Part shown: positions 37,150 to 49,000 of the stretch, one piece after another
Layout of the letters: every line of letters starts with the position of its first letter
Numbering within the stretch: the first letter of the stretch is position 1
Origin: Lumnitzera littorea
Lineage: Eukaryota > Streptophyta > Magnoliopsida > Myrtales > Combretaceae
Direction: 5' to 3'
Assembly: GCA_024138015.1 (NCBI GenBank)
Contig: JAMXBB010000009.1
Coordinates: 39,616,344 to 39,680,343, forward strand
Length of the DNA stretch: 64,000 nucleotides
The notes under the pieces: model-generated
What the model saw: the letters and a program-made list of their open reading frames with translations, nothing else
Told to the model about the DNA's origin: nothing
The model's database searches: none
Position numbers and translations under genes: made by a program

Positions 37150-40100
37150 GAAAAGAAGAAAACATTGGTTTGTTGCTTGGGATCAGCTAACTCTAGTAAT
37201 TCAGAGAAGTCCAATGCACCGATCTATTCAGATGGAAAATCCACTTAAACTACTAGGCCTTGAGCTACGAAAGAAGAAGGAAGAGTCTGCTAACTTCGCT
37301 CAATAGGAGGGCTACCCTAACCTTGATCATTCTTTAAAGCGCCTTCAAAAGTGACCCCCTGCTGAGCTACAGGGGTTGAGGAAGATGCAGGAACGTCTTA
37401 GACAACCTTGATAGTAGGAGGGACGCCTTAGACAACCCTGACAATAGGTACTGCCATCCTTTCCCTCTCACAAGTTGCCCTCTCCTCTCAATGGGTTAGA
37501 CCATTCAAGTAGTCCAAAAAGCCCAAGTGCAGGTCGAGGTGATGATTGAGCACGTTTTCTTAGAGCATCCAACCCAATTTAGTAGAGATATCTTCACATT
37601 CATCAATCCACTCCCTTGACTGAAGGAACTTATTAATGGCCTTCTACCCGATAGTATCACTTATTACATCCCCATTCTCTAAGCTGGAGATCATCTCTTT
37701 CATCTCTCTAGCCTCTTTTTGGTGGTCTTAAATCCTCCGCTCCAGCTCAACCTTCAAACTAGTTAGCCCCAGGCGATACTTTTTGGAGTTCTCATAACCA
37801 TTCACCTTCATCACCAACTCAATCCGTATCCTAAAGATTGATGCATTGAGCTTCTAGTTGTAATGGTCAAGCTCCTCCTTGGCCTTCTTCCCCTCTTCCC
37901 ACTTCTTAAAGAGTTGGGCCTCAAATTTCTACTCTTCCACTAATTATCTTTTTAGTGCAACAATCTCCTCGATGCCCCCCTTAGCTTCCTTCAACTCTTC
38001 CCTCTCTTTCTCTAACTCAACCTCCAAAGCTGCTTTTTGCAAATACGAACGACAAAGACATTAATTAACTTTGCAAAATCTCTTATTATAGGACTTAGAA
38101 TAGGACTTTACCTCTTTACAACCCTCCTATGAGATAAGCACCTCTATTTAAAGGTCCTTTACCTCTCCTAGCAAATTGTTGTAACGAGTAAGTCAGAGTA
38201 GCACCTAGCTATGGTACTACACTGCATGTAATGCATCATGAGCAACCAAAAGAAAAATTAGAAAGACACTACAGGATAGAACAACTTAAAGAAAGTGAAG
38301 ACTCACCTAACAGTTCAACGAGCTAAGGTGGCCCCCTAAATTGATGGTGAAGTCAACTTAGAGCTCCGTCATCATCTCCATAATGCCCCAATCAATAAGG
38401 GTGAAGGACCCCATCAAAGCTTGTAAGTTAAGTGCCCGATTGAGCAATGTCGTATCACCAACCCAAACATCCCACTTGGGCTTGTAAGATTTCCCCTATA
38501 CTGCCTAGCGACAACTTCGAAACCACCATCATACAAATGACAATCCTTAGACTCATTCAATGTGGTCTTGTACAAGTCCAAGATGTTGCCTACCCTCCAA
38601 TGCTTCTGAGCTCTCCTATCTGGTCCAAGGCAAGGTAAGGGTGACCAAAGGGGAACCAATGAGAGGTAGGTTTACTGAACAGCCTTAGCACCTTTTCCTT
38701 CTTTAGGTCTAGTACGCTTGTTTTCCCTACTTCTAAGGTCTTCCTCTTCTTGCTCGCCAGCTCATCCATAATATTGGCCTTAGGCATTTTCTCCATGCCC
38801 TTAGAAGGGGAAGGGAGTACTACCAACTTTAGCTTGTCTATAGCAGGGAGTCCTCCCACAAAGTAATGAACGGCTAAGATGTGTGAGCAAAATCAAATGT
38901 AGGAGAGACCGTACTTAGAGGCTTAATAACCACCAGCTCCAAGGATAGGACACTAACAAAGATCCCTTGAGGCAGAGCAGGTAGCTCCATCCTACTAGTC
39001 TCTCCCATCCTTACCTTTAGCGTTGGCAACCCCCTTCTCTTGTTTTTTCTTAGACTTCCACCACCTTAAAAGTTCCATCTCAGTAGGTTAAGGTAGCTCC
39101 CTAAACCCAGCTAGCCTTTTACTTGTAAAAGAAAATTAACAACATTAGTGGAAAACATAAAAATCATAAGTACCTACAACCTTTGTTATAACCAGCACAA
39201 GCAAGAAGGACTCCCTACTCCTCAAGAAAATGATGGATGAAAGATAGTTTCATGTAAGCCTACATTAGCACAATGGAGGAGTCTTTTCACACCAAGATCG
39301 AACCTATACCTTCCACCCACTTCTTCATCACAACTTTCTCCATACTAGGGAAGAGATGAGAGATTAGTAAGGTAATGTACCTCCGCATTGTCTCCTCTAC
39401 ATTAGTCTCATTATTATGTGTTAAAGCCATGAAGGCTTCAGTCTCTCGAGCAGTCTCAGAGTTGCTGGGGCTAAGCTTCTTTAAAGCTCCAATCTGGACA
39501 AGTAAAGTCTACTAAGTCTAGAAGTTTGCCTCCAATGGCAGCTCCATCACCAAAAACTCATCTTGCTAGTTCTTCATGTAAGAGCCCAAATCCCTAAACA
39601 GTTTTTTACCCTAACGATTTTGGATGCAGATCCACCCCTTCAGGCTCTTTCGTGAATAGAAAAATTAAAGAGTTTAAGTGTAGCCTACACCACAAAATAT
39701 TTACAAAGGGTTTGGAATGCCTTTCATTGCTTCTACCCATTAGGAGGAATTTGAGTAGGGTAACATCGATGGTAGTTGAATAGCTCCCTCTTAATGTCCA
39801 TGAAAAGGAGGTGCATCCCATGCTCCAAGCATTTCTCATGCACCACAAAGTGCTTCCCAAATGACAAGGCCACCCTCGCATCTTGTAGTAGCAACCGCAC
39901 TATTAAGCCTGGACTGTCTTGTACAATAAAGTTTCTCCTGACATAATTTACCATAATGGGCTTACTTTTGCTTACTCGACCGCTTGGCCCCTTATCATCC
40001 TCAAGCCTATCGTATGAATCGATGGCCTCTAGTAAACAATTGCATGGCTAGACATCACATGGAAGGGTCACTAGCAAACACGCCTTATCCATCTCCTTCA

Positions 40101-40269
40101 ATCTCCTTATCGACTCCTCATCTAACCGTACTAGTGTAAAAGAAATCTCTTTGTCCCTATTCGCTAGGGGAGCATCACTCTTAATCACTTTAGAGTTTGA
40201 AGTTGTTAAGTTATGCTTAAACGCATTAAAAGGCGTCTCACCTGAGTTTGCTCTTGAGTTAGTTGGCAT
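37150..40269 (-). pseudogene. Antisense ORF (aORF) of the Tat element, Transposase_28-like
   Basis: Conceptual translation of the minus strand from ATG 40,269-40,267 gives a plant 'putative gypsy-type transposon' protein (Transposase_28 type). The N-terminal part has FTLVRLDEESIRRLKEMD, then LSFGKHFVVHEKCLEHGMHL, YHRCYPTQIPPNG and KAFQTLCKYF (about 40,170-39,680), matching the family's L-x-P and P-x-Q-x-x-P-N motifs. The C-terminal part (38,050-37,560) is coiled-coil-like (EVELEKEREELKEAKGGIEE). Splice-like sites are present: GTGAGT at 38,306 with TTACATGCAG ending at 38,222, and a weaker 52-base candidate at 39,173-39,122. Stops are mostly TAG from TGG or CAG. Its role in the element's life cycle is not known. 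Confidence 0.7.
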
Positions 40270-40413
40270 TTAGATATAGAGAAAAGAAGGAAGTGTGAAA
40301 CTTAGTTGATGGAGAACAAAGTAGAATAAGAAAGAAAATGTTTGTAATTGCAGTAAGATAGTGAAACACAACAATTGCGAAAGTGAAAGTATTTGCCTTG
40401 CTATTTCGAAAGG

Positions 40414-40422
40414 TATTTATAG
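40414..40422 (-). promoter_or_regulatory. TATA box of the antisense ORF
   Basis: CTATAAATA on the minus strand, about 145 bases before the aORF start codon at 40,269, with a purine-rich leader between. It implies a promoter separate from the LTRs. Confidence 0.5.
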
Positions 40423-41117
40423 GTTAAGGCCTAGGAAGTTGTACTAACGGTTATAGGTATCTATCAAGCACAATCCCCTTAGTGCGTTAAGACTCAAATA
40501 CATGGTGATGGTTTTAATTTAACAATCGAGATTAAATGACAATACAACAGCTACTACATATGTACCTGTACAGCACATGACAATTATCATGTCACATTAA
40601 CTGTACCTTAGAAATGCATACTAATGCTAGAATTTGGAAAGGTTATCTTCTTCAAGAAGCTTCATTAAGGCCCCTTTAACTTCTTCGCTTACCACAGCAC
40701 CTCTTCAATACATCAACCCGGGAAGCCCTTACATCCAGCCCAAATAGGTCAATTCAGCTCAGCCTCACCAAAAGCAACTTCGGACCTAACTAGCATAAGT
40801 GCACACCATCTCTATCAGACCACCTCCACTGTTTAGCATCCTCTCTTGCTCAAGGAGGTCAATCCCCATAGTGTCTAACTCACCATGTGAAGTGTTCAAC
40901 TCGGCCCTTAGTATGATCAACTCGGTTCACTATACGGGGTGTCTCCCTAATACAAACCCCTATCACACCAACTTTTTCTCCAAAGACATCAGCATAACTG
41001 CCTCTTCTCTAAATCACCAAGCTACCAAGAGCACTTCAGGTCCAGTTCAACCATGTACTTAAGGAGCCTACCCATCTTTTCTCCTTGCCACCTCGATGGC
41101 AATAAGACTACTAGTGT

Positions 41118-41133
41118 AAGGGGTAAGGTGGGG
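41118..41133 (+). promoter_or_regulatory. Polypurine tract of the Tat element
   Basis: AAGGGGTAAGGTGGGG ends eight bases before the 3' LTR, the expected site of plus-strand priming; it is interrupted by two T residues. Confidence 0.6.
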
Positions 41134-41141
41134 TGTACAAG

Positions 41142-41690
41142 TGTTGATTAAGATATTCTAGACTTGGGCACCTCAAGCCCATATCGATCTAATTGAGCTC
41201 ATAGCCCAGCTTAACTTGCTAGTATTTCGCTCCATTATCCTCCTAGCTAACCTTAGCCTAAGCCCACCAGATGGCCTACCTAGTCATAATGGTTAGGTAA
41301 CAATTAGAAGATAGAGGATAAGGCTTGAAGACCAGGTTAATAGCCACAATGCAACAAATCCAGACCACATCAGATAATATGCTCCCACTACCCAAGACAT
41401 GTGGACGTGGCAAATAACTATCACTAGTCCCTTAACTTCCAACAACCCTCCTTTATAAATATTAACCAATATCCTAACGATAGACCACTTATACTCTTTG
41501 CGCACTTAGCCTACTTACTGCATTCTTGTATCCTTATTCTCCTTACACACTAGATACTGACTTAAGCATCAGAGTTGCCACACTGGACAATACCTTGATG
41601 CTCTTCACTAAGTGTTCTTTTGCAAGCAATTTACCTAAGAGCAAAGCCCAATTCCCTCCATACTCTACCGACAAAATCCTATAGACAATA
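41142..41690 (+). repeat. 3' LTR of the Tat element
   Basis: TGTTGATTAAGATATT to ATAGACAATA. The final CA has become TA. TATAAATA at 41,454-41,461 matches the 5' LTR. GTATT follows directly. Confidence 0.9.
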
Positions 41691-41695
41691 GTATT

Positions 41696-43459
41696 CATCC
41701 CACACCACGCCCCAATGACATGTTTTCTCTATTCCATATCAATTTTATAAATTCATTAAACTATCTCTAGTATCTCATTATATATTGTACATCATACTCG
41801 AGTTTTCAATAAATAATGATTCGAACTATTCTTTTATGTACATAATGAAATTTTTTTTGCATTCCATATTTTACAAAATAAACTTTACAAGGTTGCTTCT
41901 ACTAACTTTTGTAGCCATTTCATAAAGTTTAGCCTAACCTAGAGAATACCATCCTAAGTCCTAAATTATTAGCCCGGAGCTGCAAGATATCACAAATTAG
42001 ATGATGCATATCCATAGTGTGGATGCCAAAAGATATTAGAAATATATATAAAAATAAGTGTATATCCATAAAAAGTAGATTCCTTAAAAACACTATAGTA
42101 AATTGATAATTTAAAGAAACTGAAGTTATCTTTTAGGATAATTTAGTGTTTCAAGACAATTACTTATTCACAATTACATGGGTTTTTTATATATTATATT
42201 AATTTTCTAAGTTTTTGCATCACTATCATGGGTGCACACCATCTAATAATAGTAGTAGTAGTAGCCACTTAATGAACACTACAATATTTTTTAGGACAAA
42301 GCATTAAAGTTCAATCAGAACTGCAGAATTTATCAAATATAAAGGATACACAATATACATTTCAAAACAATAATTTCACTAATGTAACATAGTAATTTCA
42401 TGCCACTATTGCGTCGATAATTTTCCCCTCCTTCCTATCAAACGCTAACCGCAAATCATGGCCATGACAAAACTGCAGATATCAAGTCCGTTGCCTCATC
42501 TACGGTTAAGCTTCAAGCTTAAAAAAAGAGAAATAACTAATTATACGAAAAAAAAATAATCCGAATGTATATATATTATGATGACAAAACGGATAAAGAG
42601 AAAAATATATATGTTATCATACGAAATAGCCATAGAACAAATGTAAAATAGTGCAAATGCTAAAGTCTTTGTCTTGGTAAACCATTGAGCTTCAAACCTG
42701 GCAAAGAGAAAATAATACCAAAAATAACGAAAAACTAAACCTTGATCTTCGAAGAATATTTTTCATATTCGCTCATTGATAATTATTAGGAGTATGTTTT
42801 CTTTCCTCCACAAGAGTCTCTACTCAAGAAGTACCAATCGTCAGGATTAGACATTTTTCTTTAGCACAAAAAACTTTTGATCAACAATTTCCTAAGCAAA
42901 TATAGAAATAAATATGAAAAGCAAACTGAAGGGTAATGATTAAAAAAAAAAGAAAAGAAAAGAAAATATTAGAGATTATATAAGATGATCTATTTATTTC
43001 AAGGCCCTTATAGTTTAATTGCATGGATGCAGATCTTCAAATAGAATGAACCAACTTCGCATCCCCCTTCTCCGTTGTATCATACGGGAAAAAATAATAA
43101 AAAATAAAGAATATAAAAAGATAATGTGCTTATGGAGGATGAAGTGAAAAAGTACCGATGGAGTGTGGATTTGCTGCGTTGGTAATGATAACAAAGGGAC
43201 TTGTAAGAAAAATAATTGCAAAAAAGAACCATAAACCTAAGATACAAATAACACGATATCTTTTGGAAGCAAGATATTAATCCCCAATGCATTCCATTCA
43301 AGCTGTTATATCATTAATCAAGACAAAAGAATGTGTGGCTACTACTTAAGTGTAACTCTACTGTTTATATGTTAAAAAGAGTTCGAGATGAATAATGGAC
43401 TATTCCCTTAATATATAAGAAAAATAATAAATGGGAGTATATGTTAAAGTTGGAGATGA
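41696..43459. other. Intergenic; a few splice-like, exon-like fragments
   Basis: AT-rich. An AGT trinucleotide run lies at 42,247-42,262. On the minus strand several short frames follow good acceptor-like sites (TCTCTTTGCCAG before FEAQWFTKTKTLAFAL at about 42,697; TATTTGCTTAG before EIVDQKFFVLKKNV at about 42,899), but they do not join into a frame and I recognise no protein. They may be an eroded gene or chance. Confidence 0.3.
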
Positions 43460-43894
43460 GTAATGGACTATTCCATTTGTGTGTGTGTATGTGTGAGTGT
43501 GCATGTGTGTGTGTCTATATCCGTGTGTCTTTGTGTATCTATGCATGCGTGCATATGTGTGTCTATGTGTGTGTGCATGCGCATGAGCATGCATGTGTGT
43601 GCACGTGTGCATTTGCATGTGCATGTGTCTATGTGTACCTATATGTGTGTCTATGTGTATATATCTATGTCTATGTGTGTGTGTGTATCTATATGCATGT
43701 ATATGTGTCGATGTACATGTGTCTATATCTATGTATGTGTGTGCACGCGCATGCACGTGCATATGTGCATGTGTGTGTGTGTTTGTCTATCTATCTGTAT
43801 GTGTGTCTGTGTCTGTGTATGTATGTATGTGTGCGTACGTATGCGTGAGTACTGCGTATATGTATGTATATACACACGCATGCATGCATGCATA
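43460..43894. repeat. GT-rich imperfect microsatellite, left part
   Basis: About 435 bases of GTGTGT, GTATGT and GCATGT words. All six frames stay open here and give Cys/Val/Tyr or His/Thr-rich strings; none is a gene. It continues beyond the inserted retrotransposon at 49,439-49,593. Confidence 0.9.
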
Positions 43895-44339
43895 TGTCAT
43901 GAACCCTTAACAGAAACCTAGAGTTAAGAGGTTCCTACCAACCCATATAAAAAGGAACCTAAGGTCTAAGTCCAATAAAGATTTCTAAGAGGGAAGCTTC
44001 TAGAAGATCCTATAAGATCATGGAAGATCTTAGATCTTTATAGATAAAGGGTAGGTAGCATTGTAAATATAAATATAATATAGACCGTTAGATCGATTCA
44101 ATCTTGGCCATCTTTCAAGAGGCTACTTGTATATAAGGGGTACCTCCTCTCATTTATACTCATCAGTCAATTGAATAAGAATTTCCTTGTGTTCTCAAGC
44201 TTCTCTCCTTAAACACTTTCTCCCTCTCTTGAATGTGTTGTGAGAACTTGCAAAAAAGGCTAACTTAGCTCTCTTTAGAAAACTCAAAAGAGTTTAAGTG
44301 CCGTACGTGTAAAAAAGACTAAACACTCCATACATAACA
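43895..44339 (+). repeat. 5' LTR of the chromovirus
   Basis: Starts TGTCATGAACCCTTAAC, ends CATACATAACA. TATATAAG at 44,130-44,137. Aligns along its whole length with 49,001-49,438 with scattered differences. Confidence 0.9.
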
Positions 44340-44341
44340 AG

Positions 44342-44353
44342 TAGTATCAGAGC
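44342..44353 (+). promoter_or_regulatory. Primer binding site, initiator-Met-tRNA type
   Basis: TAGTATCAGAGC, one base from the common TGGTATCAGAGC, two bases after the LTR. The change is G to A. Confidence 0.8.
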
Positions 44354-44368
44354 TAGGTTTGAGAAGCT

Positions 44369-45500
44369 ATGGCTAGAAACAAGACTGATGTGGTTGAATA
44401 TAATGGAGCTCCAATGACTCCTTTTGGTGCAGGTGAGCTAACCAATCCAATGTTGTCTAAGGCAATGAGTTTTCCCATGAAGGTCAGGCTGACGAGGCTA
44501 GAGCTAGCTATGGGGGACTTGAAGGATTGAGCAGATGAGGTTGATGATAGCACAAAGAAGCTAGAGGATGAGCTTCTAAGGAAGATGTTGTCAGCCTTAA
44601 ACCAAGCGCTAGATGACCTTTAGAAAAAGGACAATAATCTAGAGGGGATGGTAACTACCTTGACAAGGGAGGTCGAAGGGTTGCAGGCTATATTACAACA
44701 AAGCCATGCTATTGGCCATAGGTTAGTCCAAATAGGACTTGTGGGGAGGATTAACCTTCCAAAACTAAAGCCTTACTCGAGAACCAAGAACACGAAAGAA
44801 ATTGACAACTTCTTGTGGAACTAAGAGAGGTACTTTGATGCATTAGGAGTATTGGATAATGTTTTCAAGCTCCATTCAACTCCTATGCTCCTAGAAGATG
44901 TAGCTATGCTATGGTGGCGAAGGAGGTTAGAAGGTACCCAATGAGGTACCAACTATATAACCACTTAGGAGGACTTCAAGGTAGAATTGAAGGCCTAATT
45001 TTACCCTAGCAATGCCGAGAAGGATGTCAGGGCTCGATTGAGAAGGTTACAGCATAAGGGCTCTATTCAGGAGTATGTGAGAGAATTCTCTAAGCTGCTT
45101 TTAGAAATCCCGGATATGAGTGACAAGGATGCCATATTTGCCTTCCAAGATGGGTAGCAAGGGTGGGCTTAAATAGAACTAAAAAGGTGAGGATCTAAAC
45201 CCTTGCCTAAGTTATGGCTACTATAGAAGCCTTAATTGAATTCAAGCAAAATGATGGACCTAGAGATAAAGGTAAGAAGGATGAACCCCGGAGAGGTGGG
45301 GGAAGATGTTAAAAGAGTGGAGTCTGGTTCTAGAAGAGAGGGTCTAGCATAGGCTTGGATAAGGCCCCCGAGCCTTTAGGGGAGTCTTCCCAACGTAGGT
45401 TCTCTTGCTTCTTATGTATAGGCCCTCATAAAGCTAAGGAGTATCTAAACCGAGCCAAGCTAGCTACATTATGTGTTAAAGAGGAGGAAGTAACCTAAAA
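44369..45500 (+). pseudogene. Chromovirus gag pseudogene
   Basis: An ATG 29 bases after the LTR opens MARNKTDVVEYNGAPMTPFG. A Leu-rich coiled part follows (about 44,470-44,700), then the gag core LPKLKPYSRTKNTKEIDNFL, AMLWWRRRLEGT and LQHKGSIQEYVREFSKLLLE (about 44,755-45,110), and a zinc knuckle CFLCIGPHKAKEYLNRAK near 45,410-45,463 in which the third cysteine is Tyr (TGT to TAT). Stops replace likely Gln (CTT TAG AAA; AAC TAA GAG) and Trp codons. Confidence 0.8.
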
Positions 45501-48500
45501 TGACACTAAACTAGATGCCTTGAAACTCTTGAACACCATACAAAGTAATCCTAGTTGTGAACTGAAGAGATTGATGTATGTGGAAGCCCAAGTCACGGGT
45601 CACAAGATAAATGCCTTAGTAGATATAGGGGCCATCGACATTTTCATCTCGAAGGTGGCAACTACTAAGATAGGGTTAAACATCAAGAAAGGATGGGGAA
45701 AGCTCAAGACAATTAAATCTAAAGAGATACCGATAGTAAGAGTAGCTCAAGACGTAAACTTTCAAGTGGGATAGTGGAATGGGAAGGAAATGCTAAAGGT
45801 GATTCCCCTGGATGACTACGAGCTAGTAATTAGCATGAACTTCCTCGATAGGATCCGGGCAAGTATTGTGCCATCTTCCAATTGTATTTTTGTCATGGAC
45901 AAGGCCCGAGAATGTGTTATTCTAGTCAACCAAAGTTCTGATCCAGCTATCGAATTGCTATTAGCGATCCAATTATCTAAGGAGGTGAAGTAGAATGAAC
46001 CTACATTCTTAGCCACCCTAAAAGTAGAAAATGAGGTCCCAACGAATTAGGAGATACTGGAGGTAGTCCAAGAAGTATTGAGGAAGTTTAGTGATGTAAT
46101 GCCGAAGGAACTCCCTAAACAACTTCCACCCTAAAGGGAAGTAGATCATGTAATCAAGTTGGAGCTTAGGGCTAAACCCTCATCAACTATTCCCTATCGC
46201 ATGTCACCCCCTAAATTAGAAGAACTTCGATGGCAATTGACGAAACTATTGGATGCTGGGTTTATCCACCCCTCTAAAGCACCTTACGGTACTTCGGTCT
46301 TATTTCAAAAGAAGCATGATGGATCACTACAACTGTACATAGACTATAGGGCTCTCAATAAGATAATGGTCCGGAACAAATACCTTATACCTGTAATAGC
46401 CAACTTATTTAATCAGTTAAGTGGGGCAAGATACTTGTCTAAGTTAGACTTGAGGTTAGGCTATCATTAAGTCTAGATTGCTAAAGGGGATGAGCCGAAG
46501 GCCACATGTGTCACCAGGTACAGATCTTTTTAATTCCTTTATATGCCATTCAGGCTAATCAATACCCTAGCCACATTTTGTACCTTAATGAACCGAGTCC
46601 TAACCCCATTCTTGGACCAATTTGTGGTAATATACCTAAACAATATTATGGTTTACAGAAAGACTATCGAAGATCATGTACAGCACTTAAGATAGGTTTT
46701 CTCTGACCTGAAGGAAAACCAATTATACATGAAATTAGAGAAGTTTTGTTCGCCTGAGAAGAGGTGGCCTTCTTAGGTTATGTGGTGGGATGAAGGCAAA
46801 TCAAGATGGATAAGGCTAAAATCTAAGCTATCCACGAGTGGGAACAATCCTCTAAGCCAATTGAACTAAGGTCGTTCTTAGGACTTACCAACTACTACAG
46901 GCAATTCATTTGAGAATATTTCGAAATCATAGTACCTTGGACGAACTTACTCAAGAAAGATACAAATTGGCAGTAGAATGGAAGCTGTCAGGAAGCCTTT
47001 GATGGATTAAAAGAAGCCATTATAAAAGAACTTATTCTAGCCTTACCAGACTTTACTAAATCTTATGAGGTACACACCAATGCTAGCGACTTCACTATCG
47101 GTGGGGTTCTTATGCAGGAGGGACACTTATTAGCTTATGAAAGCCATAAGTTGAATAAGACTGAAAGGAAGTACCCTATCCATGACAAGGAAATGACAAC
47201 CATAGTCCATTACCTTAGGGTATGAAGACACTATTTGTTGTGTAGTTGATTTATAGTAAAGACTGATAATATAGCTGCCAGTTATTTCTGAACTCAAAGG
47301 AAACTATCACCCGAATAAGCTAGATGGCAAGTTTTCTTAGTGGAGTTCGATTATGTATTAGAACACAAGCCCAAGAGTGCTAACATGGTAGCAGATGAAC
47401 TCAGTCAAAAGGACGAATTAGCAGCTCCAGCCAGCCGTCCAATAGGAGACATGTTGGAAAAGATTAAACAAAGGTTATAGCACAACCCTCAGGTAAGGGC
47501 GTTGATGGAGAGTACCTCGACAGGGAGAACTAAAAGATTATGGATGGAGAATGGGTTATTGTACATGAAAGGGCCTCGACTCTATGTCCTCTTACATATG
47601 GGGCTAAGGCAGGAAATTTTGAAGGAATGCCATAACTCCCCATAAGTAAGCTACCCAAGGGTCTAGAGAACACTAGCATTGATTGAAGATAAGTATTATT
47701 GGTTTGACACTAAGAAGGATATTGATGCTTATGTAAAGACCTATCTTGTATGCCAACAAGACAAGGTAGAGAACTGAACACCAACAGGTCTTCTACAACC
47801 TCTTCCCATTCCCAAAAGACCTTAGGAGAGTGTTTCCATGGATTTTATAGTGAATCTTCTAAAATCCAACAAGTATAAGATAATAATGGTGATAGTGGAT
47901 AGGTTCTCCAAGTATGCCACATTCATACTTGCCTCGAAGGAATGTCCTACGGAGGAGGCTACTTGACTATTTATGAACAATATTGTAAAATATTAGGGAA
48001 TACCCTCATTTATCATTAGTGACCGAGACAGGAGGTTTACAGGAAGGTTTTGGTCCGAGTTACTTAAGCTGCTGGGGTCAAACCTAAAGTTTTCCAGTAG
48101 TCTACACCCACAAACCAATAGATATACAAAGAAGATGAATTCTTTGCTGGAGTTATGTCTAAAGCACTATGTGAGCGCTAACCAAAAGGATTGGGTAAAG
48201 TTGCTAGATGTTGCCCAGTTTTCTTTCAACCTTCATTTTAGTGAAGCTACAAGAAAAAGCCCCTTTAAGGTGGTATTAGGGTTCCAACCTACTACCCGAA
48301 ACACTGTTGCTATTGAGTATAAAAGTAATAGCTCGACTGTACCATGACTTTGTAAGAAATTAGTAAGAGAAAGCTAAAATCACTCATACTTATCTATACA
48401 AGGTAGCTAAGAGAATGAAGAAGTTTGCTTACTCAAAAAGGAGGGTTTTTGAGTACCAAGTAGGGGATCGGTCATAGTATGGTTACACTTAATATAGTAA

Positions 48501-48880
48501 ACAAGAGAGACTCTTCACAAAGGGTTGATGAGGAGATATGAAAGACCCTATAAGATTTTGAAGAAAATAAGAAAAGTGGCATATAAGCTGGAACTTCCTC
48601 CAAGGCTTAAGATACACCTGGTATTCCATGTTAGCATGCTAAAGCCTTACTATGAGGATGGAGAAGACTTAAGAAGGATGAAATCAACTCGAGCATCAAT
48701 TGGAGTACGAAGCTCATATGACAAAGACGTAGAAGAAGTACTTAAGGATCAAATCATAATAGAGTCAAGGCATCCAAATCGCATTGCGTATTTGATCAAA
48801 TGGAAAGAACTACCTGAAAGTGAGAATAGTTAGGAGCCAACCTAACTATTGTAGCAATTTGAGGCACTAATCAACAAGTA
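45501..48880 (+). pseudogene. Chromovirus pol pseudogene: PR, RT, RNase H, integrase, chromodomain
   Basis: Protease ALVDIGAIDIFIS at 45,613-45,651, with the active DTG now DIG. RT about 46,150-46,800 (PYRMSPPKLEELRWQLTKLL, QLYIDYRALNKI, YLSKLDLRLGYH); the catalytic YLDD is YLNN at 46,633-46,644. RNase H about 47,030-47,420. Integrase about 47,580-48,340 (SMDFIVNLLKSNKYKIIMVI, IPSFIISDRDRRFTGRFW, ATRKSPFKVVLGFQP). Chromodomain at about 48,725-48,850 (VEEVLKDQIIIESRHPNRIA, YLIKWKELPESENSWEPT once one stop is ignored), which in live elements guides integration to heterochromatin. Numerous TAG stops and frameshifts. Confidence 0.87.
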
Positions 48881-48975
48881 TCGAAAGACAGCAATGACGA
48901 CAGTTGGGAGCTAGCTAAACTATTGTAGCAATTCGAGGTACTGATCAACAAGTATGGAGAGACAGTGATGAGGAC
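48828..48975 (+). repeat. 74-bp tandem duplication of the chromodomain tail
   Basis: AGTTAGGAGCCAACCTAACT at 48,828 and AGTTGGGAGCTAGCTAAACT at 48,902 open two units that share CTATTGTAGCAATT and CAACAAGTAT. The repeat duplicates the end of the chromodomain and the tail after it, just before the purine tract. Confidence 0.75.
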
Positions 48976-48990
48976 ATTGCCAGATTTAGG

Positions 48991-49000
48991 TAAGGGAGGA
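48991..49000 (+). promoter_or_regulatory. Polypurine tract of the chromovirus
   Basis: TAAGGGAGGA directly before the 3' LTR TGTTATGG. Confidence 0.75.

Larger units (their letters stand above)
27222..41690 (+). mobile_element. Ty3/gypsy Tat-lineage LTR retrotransposon, 14.5 kb, decayed
   Basis: A complete structure: two LTRs of about 548 bases, a tRNA primer site, gag, pol with two RNase H domains, a long 3' region with an antisense ORF, and a purine tract before the 3' LTR. Identical GTATT duplications flank it (27,217-27,221 and 41,691-41,695). A second, archaeal-type RNase H after the usual one and an antisense extra ORF are hallmarks of Tat elements of the Retand/Ogre group. Removing the nested 2.94-kb solo LTR leaves about 11.5 kb. 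Every frame is broken by stops and shifts. The protease segment appears deleted. Confidence 0.85.

Noticed and set aside
43441..43921. Long open frames rich in Cys/Val/Met (plus) or His/Thr (minus), up to 152 codons
   Set aside because: They coincide with the GT-rich microsatellite, where every frame is open; composition alone explains them.
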